Shown one piece after another: positions 1-6,827 of a stretch of 10,785 bases of DNA. The stretch is from a bacterium (lineage in GTDB: Bacteria; Bacteroidota; Ignavibacteria; Kapaibacteriales; Kapaibacteriaceae). A program made the position numbers and the translations under genes. The notes beneath the pieces were generated by a model, which had not been told where the DNA came from, made no database searches, and saw only the letters and a program-made list of their open reading frames with translations. How positions within the stretch are numbered: the first letter of the stretch is position 1; the number at the start of each line of letters is the position of its first letter. The stretch spans positions 1-10,785 of the forward strand of contig JAGVJW010000109.1 of NCBI GenBank assembly GCA_020050895.1, given 5' to 3'.

Positions 1-497
1 AGACGGCTATACTCATTGAGCAACGAATCAATGTTTGTCTTGTCCCCTCTTCGTGCTAACCAGATGGATGTCCCCTCTAAAACAATGTATGTGTTAGCGC
101 TCTTTGCACGCAGGGAATCGTTATATGCCACAATTGGCTGAAAACCGGCCATGTATGTAAACACTCGTGGATCTGTCCACGTCGGATCCACCTCGATGAA
201 CTGAGCTGCATATTCCCATGGCGGAAGTAGTACTGTGTCACCCTGCTTGATATGCTGTGCTACATACCGGGGTATCTCGAAATTCGCGAGATGCCGAAGG
301 AACATCTTTTTATTCCACGACGTGATCAACGCCAGTGTATCAAGTTTACTTGCGTAGAGTCCGATGCGGGACCGATAAGATTCAGCATATGGGTTGTACC
401 CACCAAGGTCTACGGAAACCAGGATAGTATAAAAAGCTACCATCGCAGCAGCGAGGGCGAGGGACCGAAGTGAAAAGAATGTCGGTCGGCTCTGCAT
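1..497 (-). CDS. Membrane-anchored protein of unknown function (C-terminus beyond window)
   Basis: I do not recognise this family. The frame is open from an ATG at 497-495 to the window edge, giving 165 visible residues and no stop. The chosen ATG lies 6 bases after the atpG stop, so the gene looks like the distal member of the same transcript; a later in-frame ATG at residue 19 would cut into the membrane segment. The N-terminus (MQSRPTFFSLRS) is basic and is followed by one hydrophobic segment at about residues 13-29, which fits a signal anchor or uncleaved signal. The rest is soluble and rich in Trp, Tyr and Pro, for example GDTVLLPPWEY at 86-96 and TYMAGFQPIVAY at 114-125, and is probably extracytoplasmic. 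It is clearly not the ATP synthase beta subunit, which often follows gamma in other bacteria. Membrane anchoring is read from sequence; any link to ATP synthase is only positional. Confidence 0.72.
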   Translation of the reverse strand, partial: MQSRPTFFSLRSLALAAAMVAFYTILVSVDLGGYNPYAESYRSRIGLYASKLDTLALITSWNKKMFLRHLANFEIPRYVAQHIKQGDTVLLPPWEYAAQFIEVDPTWTDPRVFTYMAGFQPIVAYNDSLRAKSANTYIVLEGTSIWLARRGDKTNIDSLLNEYSR

Positions 498-503
498 TGA
501 GTA

Positions 504-1388
504 TTACGTGCTTGAAAGAGCTTCTGCTCCGCCAACAATTTCCAGCATTTCCTTAGTGATAGCTGCCTGGCGTTCGCGGTTATACATGAGCTGCAGCGCC
601 TTGATGAGATCCCTTGCATTCGTTGTGGCATTATCCATAGCCATCATCCGCGCCCCATGTTCTGCAGCGTTGGAATCCAGCAATGTTCGCCAGACCTGAG
701 AGTTCAAATACAAGGGAAGAATGGCATCGAGCAGTGCCCTTGTAGGCTCAAAAATGTAATCGATGTTGGCTTCCTTAGTCGCCTCTGACTTCACCACAGT
801 AGGCTCGATAGGGAGAAGCTGAAGAACCTTGACTTCCTGCCTTATGATGGAAACGAATTCGTTGTGAATGATTTCGATCCTATCTGCCCGACCAGCGGTA
901 AATGCATTTACAGCAATGTGCGATAATTCAACAGCAACTGAATAATCAAGCTTGCTGAATACGTCGGGAAATTCAGCAAGAATTTTCTCCTTGGTTCGCC
1001 GCATTGAATTAATGGCGCGTTTGCCAACGGTAACAACAGATATGTCTACGTTAGGATTGTCTTTTCTCAACAATACATTCCGCGTACCAACCACCCTCAT
1101 CAGATTTGCATTAAATGCTCCGCATAATCCCCGATCGCTGGAAATAACAATCAACAGAACAGAATTTACCGATGCGCGCTTTTCGAGAAATGGGTGAACG
1201 AAATCGGTTTCGGCTTTGGCAATGTTGAACAAAATCTTTTCCAGTTGCCGCGCAAAGGGCCGCGCCGATCTGATAGCTTCTTCTGCACGCCGCAGTTTAG
1301 CGGCTGCAACCATTCGCATTGCTTGCGTGATCTTAGAGATGTTTCGAACAGAGCTGATTCTTGTTCGTGTTTCACGTAGTGTAGCCAT
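504..1388 (-). CDS. atpG: F1Fo ATP synthase gamma subunit
   Basis: This is the central rotor shaft of F1, which turns inside the alpha3beta3 ring and couples proton flow through the c-ring to ATP synthesis. The 294-residue length is normal for bacteria. The two conserved ends that form the coiled-coil shaft are present: the N-terminal helix (MATLRETRTRISSVRNISKI, then TQAMRMVAAAKLRRA, about residues 1-45) and the C-terminal helix (about 245-290, with MMAMDNATTNA and LIKALQLMYNRERQAAIT). The central Rossmann-like region includes SSDRGLCGAFN at about 83-93, a hallmark of gamma subunits. The ATG is 11 bases after the hldD stop and has no clear Shine-Dalgarno, so translation may be coupled to the gene upstream. 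Unusually, it is separated from atpA by hldD, and atpD does not follow it. Confidence 0.98.
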   Translation of the reverse strand: MATLRETRTRISSVRNISKITQAMRMVAAAKLRRAEEAIRSARPFARQLEKILFNIAKAETDFVHPFLEKRASVNSVLLIVISSDRGLCGAFNANLMRVVGTRNVLLRKDNPNVDISVVTVGKRAINSMRRTKEKILAEFPDVFSKLDYSVAVELSHIAVNAFTAGRADRIEIIHNEFVSIIRQEVKVLQLLPIEPTVVKSEATKEANIDYIFEPTRALLDAILPLYLNSQVWRTLLDSNAAEHGARMMAMDNATTNARDLIKALQLMYNRERQAAITKEMLEIVGGAEALSST

Positions 1389-1399
1389 GGATTAGCCGA

Positions 1400-2359
1400 T
1401 CAATAATATTGCCATGATTGCACAAGATGGTTCTTAACGTAATCGGAAACACCTTCTTCAAGGGTTGAGAACGACATGGCAGGAATATAATTCCTGAGTT
1501 TAGACATTTTGGCTTGCGTGAAGTTTTGATATTGCTGCTTTAGTTCTGCTGGCATTTCGATGTACTCAATGTGCGGTTCCAACGCCATGGCGGCGAATAC
1601 TGAGCGCGCAGCATCGTTCCATGTACGAGCCGTGCCGGATCCGAGATTGAAAATACCATTGACTTGCGGGGATTTCATTAGCCACATAACTACGTTGCAG
1701 GCATCCTTAACATAAATGAAGTCTCTCATCTGACCGCCATCAGGATACTGTGGATCGTTAGACATGAACAGCTTTACACGACCTGTTTGTGTAATCTGCT
1801 GCACGGCCTTGTAGATCATGCTTGCCTGATCCATTTTATGGTACTCATTAGGCCCATAGACATTGAAAAATTTCAGACCAACACAAGACACTTCATACCC
1901 TTTACTTCTTACCCATTCATCAAACAAGTATTTAGAGTATCCATACATGTTTAGAGGAAGCAGCAAACGCTCATCGTCATCGTAGCCCTTGCTTCCATCG
2001 CCATACGTAGCTGCCGAACTCGCATAAATAAGACGAGCACCCTGCCGGAATGCGAATTCAGCCACTTCCTGCGAGTACCTTGTGTTGTTGTCGAATAGAT
2101 AATCAGCATCTCGTTCAGTTGTTGTGGAGCAAGCGCCGAAATGAATCAATGTCTCAATCCCTTCATCAACACCCGTCGTCATCATTTCGCGGAAGTTCTC
2201 CTTGCTAACAATGTCAAGGAAGGAGTGCCCAACTAGATTCTTCCATTTGTCTCCAGACCGTAGCGAGTCTACAATCAGCACATCGGTGTACCCAGATGCG
2301 TTAAGGGTTGCCAACATGCAACTGCCGATGAAACCCGCGCCGCCCGTCAGAACAATCAT
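1400..2359 (-). CDS. hldD: ADP-L-glycero-D-manno-heptose 6-epimerase
   Basis: HldD converts ADP-D-glycero-D-manno-heptose to the L-glycero form, the last step in making the activated heptose used for the LPS inner core. It is a cytoplasmic NADP-dependent short-chain dehydrogenase/epimerase. The sequence (319 residues, family-typical) shows the Rossmann motif GGAGFIG at 6-12, the HldD-type stretch HFGACSTTTERD at 73-84, the catalytic Ser in YASSAATYG at 112-120, the YxxxK pair Y139/K143 in MYGYSKYLFDEWV, and FFNVYGPNEYHK at 164-175, whose terminal Lys matches a second conserved lysine of the family. The ATG follows the atpA stop by 14 bases without a Shine-Dalgarno, and the stop is 11 bases before atpG. 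The gene is therefore embedded in the atp operon and should be co-transcribed with it. Family assignment is strong; a different NDP-sugar epimerase activity is unlikely but cannot be excluded by eye. Confidence 0.93.
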   Translation of the reverse strand: MIVLTGGAGFIGSCMLATLNASGYTDVLIVDSLRSGDKWKNLVGHSFLDIVSKENFREMMTTGVDEGIETLIHFGACSTTTERDADYLFDNNTRYSQEVAEFAFRQGARLIYASSAATYGDGSKGYDDDERLLLPLNMYGYSKYLFDEWVRSKGYEVSCVGLKFFNVYGPNEYHKMDQASMIYKAVQQITQTGRVKLFMSNDPQYPDGGQMRDFIYVKDACNVVMWLMKSPQVNGIFNLGSGTARTWNDAARSVFAAMALEPHIEYIEMPAELKQQYQNFTQAKMSKLRNYIPAMSFSTLEEGVSDYVKNHLVQSWQYY

Positions 2360-2373
2360 TGTAATGAATTGAT

Positions 2374-3924
2374 TTACAGGGATGCCGTAAAGCGTTCTGT
2401 AAACGTGTTTAAAATTGACTTCAGATTCTCAACGATGGTGTCGGTTAAGGCTTTTTCTACGGAGATTGCATCCAACACATCGGCATGAGTACCGTGCATA
2501 AGCGAGAGTAACTCACTTTCGAAACGTTTTATAGACTCTACCGGCAACTCATCCATGTATCCGTTGGTAGCTGCAAAAATCACAACCACCTGCTCTTCAA
2601 CTGGAACTGGTGAGTACTGAGGCTGCTTCATCACCTCCATCAACCGCGCTCCCCTACGCAGTTGTTGTTGAGTAGTCTTATCCAAGTCTGAACCAAACTT
2701 TGCAAAAGCTTCCAATGCTCTATACTGAGCAAGCTCAAGTTTGAGCGGTCCTGCCACCTTCTTCATTGCCTTTATCTGGGCATTGCAGCCTACACGAGAA
2801 ACGGAAATCCCTACATTTAATGCAGGCCGAACACCTGCGTTGAAAAGGTTGGGTTCGAGGTAGATCTGTCCGTCAGTAATAGAAATTACATTCGTTGGAA
2901 TATAGGCCGCTACGTCGCCAGCCTGAGTTTCAATCACTGGCAGAGCTGTTAACGAGCCCCCTCCCAAAGAATCATTCAACTTGGCAGCACGTTCGAGAAG
3001 GCGACTGTGAAGGTAGAAGACATCGCCGGGGTATGCTTCGCGTCCGGGAGGACGGCGTAGGAGTAACGACACCTGACGGTAGGCAGCCGCCTGTTTTGAT
3101 AGATCGTCGTAGATAACCAGGGCGTGACGTCCACTATCGCGAAAATATTCCCCAATCGAGCACCCGCAATATGGCGCGATGAACTGAAGCGGAGCCGGAT
3201 CGGACGCAGATACATTTACAACTGTTGTGTACTCCATTGCGCCATACTCTTCGAGTGTTGCAACTACGTTTGCAACCGTAGAACCCTTCTGCCCAATTGC
3301 TACATATACACAGTACATTGGCTTGATACCACGCTCTTGTGCTTCCTTGGTATGGGTAAGACGCTGATTAATAATTGTATCTACAGCAATAACCGTTTTA
3401 CCTGTCTGACGGTCGCCAATGATCAGTTCTCGCTGACCCCTTCCAATTGGGATTAACGAGTCGATAGCCTTGATTCCAGTTTGCAGTGGTTCGGTAACGG
3501 GTTGTCTGTCGATAACTCCTAGTGCTTTGCGTTCGATCGGTAGATAGTGATCCGTTTTAATCGGCCCCTTGCCATCAAGCGGCAAGCCTAGCGGATTTAC
3601 CACACGGCCAATCAATGCTTCTCCAACAGGAACGGAGGCTACACGACTTGTTCTACGCGCCTGATCTCCTTCGTTAACAAGTGAGTCATCACCGAACAGC
3701 ACAACACCAACACTGTCCTCTTCGAGGTTGAGAACCATACCGAATACGTTATTCGGAAATTCGATGAGCTCCGATACCATTACGTTAGTTAGTCCATACA
3801 CCCTGGCAACACCATCACCAACCTGCAGTACAGTGCCAACTTCCGAGATATCGGTAGCTGTTTCAAACCCTGCAAGCTGCCTGCGAAGTATTGCAGAAAT
3901 TTCTTCGGCCTTCACTTCTGCCAT
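2374..3924 (-). CDS. atpA: F1Fo ATP synthase alpha subunit
   Basis: Alpha forms the F1 hexamer with beta and carries the non-catalytic nucleotide sites. The 516-residue protein is full length. Visible motifs are the N-terminal helix that contacts delta (residues 1-25), the beta-barrel region (VGDGVARVYGL, about 35-45), the Walker A loop GDRQTGKT at 170-177 with K176, the Walker B region HALVIYDDLSKQA, PPGREAYPGDVFYLHSRLLE, and the ISVSRVG motif carrying the alpha arginine finger. The C-terminal helical domain is complete. The ATG is 41 bases after the atpH stop and is preceded by an AAGGA Shine-Dalgarno. No truncation or substitution of key residues was seen. The next gene in the transcript is hldD rather than the usual atpG. 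Confidence 0.99.
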   Translation of the reverse strand: MAEVKAEEISAILRRQLAGFETATDISEVGTVLQVGDGVARVYGLTNVMVSELIEFPNNVFGMVLNLEEDSVGVVLFGDDSLVNEGDQARRTSRVASVPVGEALIGRVVNPLGLPLDGKGPIKTDHYLPIERKALGVIDRQPVTEPLQTGIKAIDSLIPIGRGQRELIIGDRQTGKTVIAVDTIINQRLTHTKEAQERGIKPMYCVYVAIGQKGSTVANVVATLEEYGAMEYTTVVNVSASDPAPLQFIAPYCGCSIGEYFRDSGRHALVIYDDLSKQAAAYRQVSLLLRRPPGREAYPGDVFYLHSRLLERAAKLNDSLGGGSLTALPVIETQAGDVAAYIPTNVISITDGQIYLEPNLFNAGVRPALNVGISVSRVGCNAQIKAMKKVAGPLKLELAQYRALEAFAKFGSDLDKTTQQQLRRGARLMEVMKQPQYSPVPVEEQVVVIFAATNGYMDELPVESIKRFESELLSLMHGTHADVLDAISVEKALTDTIVENLKSILNTFTERFTASL

Positions 3925-3932
3925 CGTTTCAT

Positions 3933-3937
3933 TCCTT
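3933..3937 (-). promoter_or_regulatory. Shine-Dalgarno site of atpA
   Basis: On the minus strand AAGGA lies 8 bases before the atpA ATG, inside the 41-base atpH-atpA gap. It supports the start at 3924. It is one of the few recognisable ribosome-binding sites in this gene cluster. Confidence 0.6.
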
Positions 3938-3965
3938 AATTAAATTCATTTACAATGTAAGGGAA

Positions 3966-4505
3966 TTACTCGCTCGCCAGTTTCAACTTGAGATTCCGCA
4001 ACTGCTGCCGTAGCGAACCATCATATACCTTATCTCCGATAAGAACGCTCAAGCCTCCGAGAAGACTGGCATCCTCGCGATAGATAGCTCTAACGTTCAT
4101 ATTTGTCAGCTTTTCTAAGGATGCTTCCAGATGAGATTTTGAATCGTCATCCAGGGGCTTCGCCGACGTTACTTCGACCCGGATAATGTTTCTCCGTTCA
4201 TCCATTAGTTTATCATACTGGCTGATGATGTCGAGAACAAAAGATTCTCTGCCTTTTTCCAATATGAGTGTAACAAAACTCAGCGTCAGTGGGGAAACGT
4301 GATCCTTAAAAACTTCATGTGCAATCTTCTTTTTGCGCCACGTGTCGATAATCGGACTCTTAAGAATGCGGAACAATTCAGGCACGGCTGTCTTGATGTC
4401 TTTCATAGTTGAAAGATCCCTCTCTACAACCTCTTCCTGATTCCTGCTTACAGCTTCGTCGAAGACAGCCTGAGCATAGCGATGGGCAATTACGCGAGAA
4501 GACAT
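3966..4505 (-). CDS. atpH: F1Fo ATP synthase delta subunit
   Basis: Delta (OSCP-like) sits on top of F1 and ties it to the peripheral stalk made of the b subunits. The 179-residue length is typical. The N-terminal helical-bundle signature is present (IAHRYAQAVFDEAV, about residues 6-19), as is the conserved C-terminal stretch LLGGLSVLIGDKVYDGSLRQ at about 148-167, which is diagnostic for AtpH. The ATG is 7 bases downstream of the atpF stop, with only a weak purine run upstream, so translational coupling to atpF is likely. Its presence also argues that this is an ordinary F-ATPase and not the laterally spread N-ATPase type, which lacks delta. Confidence 0.97.
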   Translation of the reverse strand: MSSRVIAHRYAQAVFDEAVSRNQEEVVERDLSTMKDIKTAVPELFRILKSPIIDTWRKKKIAHEVFKDHVSPLTLSFVTLILEKGRESFVLDIISQYDKLMDERRNIIRVEVTSAKPLDDDSKSHLEASLEKLTNMNVRAIYREDASLLGGLSVLIGDKVYDGSLRQQLRNLKLKLASE

Positions 4506-4512
4506 TACTGTA

Positions 4513-5007
4513 TCAATTCTTTGACAATTCGTTTACGTAATTCTCAACAATGTGCTTATGATCGTCGGCCTGCATGGTTCGGCCAATCAGTTTTTCTGTA
4601 GCCTCGATAACCATATTCGAAACTTCCTCGCGGATTTGCTTTATCGCTTCATCCTTTTGACGGTCTATATCACGTTCTGCCTCTTTAACCTTCTGAACTT
4701 TAATGGCAGCAGCTTCATCGGCAGCCCTCCGCACCAGAGCTTCAGCCTGAGTTTTGCCATCGCGAACAATGGACATCATCTCGGACTGGGCTTTGGCGAT
4801 GTTCTCCTTGTTTTCCTTAAGGATTGCATTAGCATGAGCGTTGGCATCCTCAGCACTCTGTATCGCGTCATGAATTGCCTTTTCGCGTGCAGCCAAACCA
4901 TCCATCATTGGTTTCCATGCATATTTCCCAATGATGAAAACGAAGATTGAAAAGTTGATCAGAGTCCAAATAATCTGACCGGGATTCACATCTAAAAAAG
5001 CTGGCAT
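4513..5007 (-). CDS. atpF: F1Fo ATP synthase b subunit
   Basis: Subunit b is the peripheral stalk. One N-terminal membrane helix is followed by a long charged helix that dimerises and binds delta. The sequence shows the usual start NPGQIIWTLINFSIFVFIIG (residues 8-27, membrane segment), then the boundary motif KYAWKPMM, then an Ala/Glu/Lys-rich, coiled-coil-like stretch to about residue 145 and the ending ENYVNELSKN. The length of 164 residues is normal. Only one b gene is present; no b' copy was found. The ATG has no Shine-Dalgarno and lies 88 bases below the atpE stop, after two hairpins described separately. Confidence 0.97.
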   Translation of the reverse strand: MPAFLDVNPGQIIWTLINFSIFVFIIGKYAWKPMMDGLAAREKAIHDAIQSAEDANAHANAILKENKENIAKAQSEMMSIVRDGKTQAEALVRRAADEAAAIKVQKVKEAERDIDRQKDEAIKQIREEVSNMVIEATEKLIGRTMQADDHKHIVENYVNELSKN

Positions 5008-5034
5008 AAACGTTATGTTAAGCGTGGAGAGTCA

Positions 5035-5066
5035 ATGTCGGAATGTTCCGCAGAGCAACCCGACAT
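5035..5066 (-). promoter_or_regulatory. Hairpin in the atpE-atpF gap (atpF-proximal)
   Basis: ATGTCGG (5035-5041) and CCGACAT (5060-5066) form a perfect 7-base-pair stem around an 18-base loop, which can itself make a small imperfect inner stem (GTT/AAC plus GC/GC). It lies in transcribed leader between atpE and atpF. No U-run follows in the RNA, so it is not a standard intrinsic terminator. A role in mRNA processing, stability or translational control of atpF is inference. Confidence 0.5.
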
Positions 5067-5069
5067 CGA

Positions 5070-5087
5070 CCCTGCCGCCGGGCAGGG
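5070..5087 (-). promoter_or_regulatory. Strong GC-rich hairpin just after atpE
   Basis: CCCTGCC and GGCAGGG form a perfect 7-base-pair stem with a 4-base loop, starting 8 bases past the atpE stop codon. Read as RNA (minus strand) no U-tract follows, so full termination is unlikely. A hairpin here could protect the 3' end of an atpE-containing transcript or slow read-through, which would help raise c-subunit output relative to later genes. The structure is seen in sequence; the function is inferred. Confidence 0.6.
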
Positions 5088-5095
5088 CCAATACC

Positions 5096-5326
5096 TTATG
5101 ACTTAAATGCAAGAAGAATACAGATGACGCCTGCGAGCAACGCAACACCTTCGATGAGCGCTGCGCCGATGATCATCGTCGTTCGTATGTCTCCGGCATT
5201 CTCCGGCTGTCGGCTACTTGCTTCGAGAGCGGCGGCGGCAAGCCGACCAATGCCAGTACCTACACCAAAAACTGTAACTCCGACGCCGATACCGGCGCCG
5301 AGCCACGCAAATGCTACTGCTTCCAT
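5096..5326 (-). CDS. atpE: F1Fo ATP synthase c subunit (proton-type)
   Basis: Subunit c is a two-helix hairpin proteolipid that assembles as the rotor ring and carries ions through the membrane. The 76-residue protein has a glycine-rich first helix (alternating Gly from G10 to G27), the polar loop RQPENAGD at about 39-46, and a second helix with the ion-binding carboxylate E59 in AALIEGVALLAG. The residue after E59 is Gly, and the Gln and Ser/Thr ligands of sodium-type rings are not evident, so it is most likely proton-coupled. This start has the only textbook Shine-Dalgarno of the operon, which fits the need for many c copies per enzyme. The gene is 43 bases below atpB and is followed by two hairpins. 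Confidence 0.97.
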   Translation of the reverse strand: MEAVAFAWLGAGIGVGVTVFGVGTGIGRLAAAALEASSRQPENAGDIRTTMIIGAALIEGVALLAGVICILLAFKS

Positions 5327-5330
5327 TTTT

Positions 5331-5335
5331 CCTCC
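5331..5335 (-). promoter_or_regulatory. Strong Shine-Dalgarno of atpE
   Basis: GGAGG on the minus strand, separated by AAAA from the atpE ATG. It is by far the best ribosome-binding site in the window and fixes the start at 5326. High translation of atpE is the expected consequence, since the ring needs about ten c subunits per complex. Confidence 0.8.
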
Positions 5336-5369
5336 AATGAGATTAGTTGTTGATTGTTAATGTTTTCAG

Positions 5370-6422
5370 TTAATGAAGTCGTTCAGTGTCGTGATGATTA
5401 TCAGCATGGGCATGATCTCCAAGGGCTAGCCCAACAAATACAGACGTCAGCATTGCAAAGATGTAAGCCTGCAAGAATGCAACTAGTAGTTCGAGCAAAT
5501 AGATGAAAACAGAAAATCCAACGCTGATAGGCGTCACAAACCAACTTTTTGAAAAGAAGATGAGCCCCAACAGCGACAGGATCACGATGTGTCCGGCCGT
5601 CATGTTTGCAAACAAACGTATCATCAAAGCAAACGGCTTGGTAAACAACGATACTATTTCAATCGGCACCATGATGGGCGCGATATACGCAGGCGCGCCT
5701 CCAAGCAAGTGACTGAACCAGGCACGAGGTCCGGCATCCTTGAACGAGATGTAGTTGACCACAACAAACGAAGTGAGCGCTAATGCCATTGTGATTCCGA
5801 GAGCACCTGTTGCAGCCTGCCATCCGGGAATGAGTCCGAGTAGATTAAGCGTAAGAATAAAGAAGAACAGCGACATGATGTACGGCATCAGCCTTACTGC
5901 CCGCTTCACTGTTCCAACGTTGGGAACAACAATTTCGTCGCGGATATAAATCACAATCGATTCCAATAGATTCTGAATACCCTTGGGGGCTTCCGTAGCA
6001 TGGTGTATGTACCGACGCCTCGCAATCAGGAAAAGAATGGTCACAATTGCCATCGCTATCCATTCGTAGGCAACATAGTTGGTAACAGACAGGTTGAGTG
6101 CTGGCGGAAGAGGGTTGCCGGCAGCATCTACCTTCGTTGTGCTTACCAACTTAAATGGTGCCTTGCTGTGGTGCAGTGTAAATGCACCCGACTCCTCCAT
6201 GACGTGAAGATTCGGATAAATGTGAATGCCATCATCAACAACGATAACGGGGAGAATAGGAAGTCTCACGAAGAATAGATTCAGCTCGTACGTGTCACCA
6301 ATCTCCGAAATCAAATGCGTGAATACCTCGCCCCCTTCCGGATGATGGGTGCTTTCGTGAACCGGTTGATTCACCGTACTGTGGGTCTCGTGATGGTGCT
6401 CTATTGTAGGATCTTTACTCAT
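5370..6422 (-). CDS. atpB: F1Fo ATP synthase a subunit
   Basis: Subunit a provides the two proton half-channels next to the c-ring. The start was set at the ATG at 6422 (MSKDPTIE), preceded by AAAAGG; an upstream in-frame TTG at 6434 would overlap the atpI stop and is less likely. The result is 350 residues. The key arginine is R269 in FALMIRLFANMTAGH. Hydrophobic segments lie at about 117-134, 180-198, 206-225 and 247-262, with more to residue 334. A roughly 110-residue region precedes the first helix, longer than in E. coli and typical of Bacteroidota/Chlorobiota subunit a. Both ends are rich in histidine: eight in the first 36 residues and five in the last 15. The gene begins 8 bases after the atpI stop. 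Confidence 0.97.
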   Translation of the reverse strand: MSKDPTIEHHHETHSTVNQPVHESTHHPEGGEVFTHLISEIGDTYELNLFFVRLPILPVIVVDDGIHIYPNLHVMEESGAFTLHHSKAPFKLVSTTKVDAAGNPLPPALNLSVTNYVAYEWIAMAIVTILFLIARRRYIHHATEAPKGIQNLLESIVIYIRDEIVVPNVGTVKRAVRLMPYIMSLFFFILTLNLLGLIPGWQAATGALGITMALALTSFVVVNYISFKDAGPRAWFSHLLGGAPAYIAPIMVPIEIVSLFTKPFALMIRLFANMTAGHIVILSLLGLIFFSKSWFVTPISVGFSVFIYLLELLVAFLQAYIFAMLTSVFVGLALGDHAHADNHHDTERLH

Positions 6423-6430
6423 TTGCCTTT

Positions 6431-6817
6431 TCAAACGATAACCGACATTACAATGAAGCCGTTATCGGAATCATTCAGTTTTTTTTTCAATCGATCGACG
6501 ACTGGAGGTCTTATGCTCCGCTTCTTGCTTTCAAGAGTGCGGTGAAAAAACAGAATCTCTCCCATGAGAAAAACAAAACTCACAACAGCAAACGTTAGAG
6601 CCAGGGCGAGTTGGTGCATTTCGAAATAGCTGATGCAGAAATAGGCGCCTGCAAGGATAGCAATGCCTCGCAAGACAAGGCTGCCGAACACCACGCCAAT
6701 AAAAACGTTGAGATCCATGCCGAACACCTTGCGTATGATTAACAATCCGACAATGGTGTTCGCCGCACTCATAACGATGGCAGTAATTACTGCTACAACC
6801 GGTCCTTTTACGTCCAA
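6431..6817 (-). CDS. atpI: AtpI/AtpR-like ATP synthase accessory membrane protein
   Basis: This is a small hydrophobic protein of the ATP synthase I group, associated in other bacteria with c-ring assembly or with supporting Fo. The frame stays open far upstream into atpZ, but the best start is a TTG at 6817. It is preceded by AGGA with a 6-base spacer and lies 8 bases past the atpZ stop, giving 128 residues, the usual size. The first internal ATG (residue 16) would destroy the first membrane helix. Hydrophobic segments lie at about residues 6-28, 36-62 and 70-91, followed by a basic tail (ESKKRSIRPPVVDRLKKK). Family assignment rests on size, topology and position between atpZ and atpB more than on a sharp motif. 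Confidence 0.82.
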   Translation of the reverse strand: MDVKGPVVAVITAIVMSAANTIVGLLIIRKVFGMDLNVFIGVVFGSLVLRGIAILAGAYFCISYFEMHQLALALTFAVVSFVFLMGEILFFHRTLESKKRSIRPPVVDRLKKKLNDSDNGFIVMSVIV

Positions 6818-6823
6818 CTGTTT

Positions 6824-6827
6824 TCCT
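6824..6827 (-). promoter_or_regulatory. Ribosome-binding site for the TTG start of atpI
   Basis: AGGA on the minus strand overlaps the atpZ TAG stop and lies 6 bases before a TTG codon. It decides the atpI start, because no ATG or GTG gives a sensible full-length protein without overlapping atpZ by about 100 bases. Confidence 0.55.

Noticed and set aside
3936..3960. Palindromes TTAATTAA and TTACAATGTAA in the atpH-atpA gap, considered as an operator
   Set aside because: Both are short and AT-rich, expected by chance in such a gap, and one overlaps the atpA ribosome-binding site; no further support.
4552..4950. 132-codon plus-strand frame opposite atpF
   Set aside because: Shadow of the strongly supported atpF coding frame, with Leu/Ile/Cys-rich composition typical of antisense reading.
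5070..5087. Intrinsic terminator after atpE
   Set aside because: The stem is good but no U-run follows on the transcribed strand, and atpF, atpH and atpA downstream need read-through.
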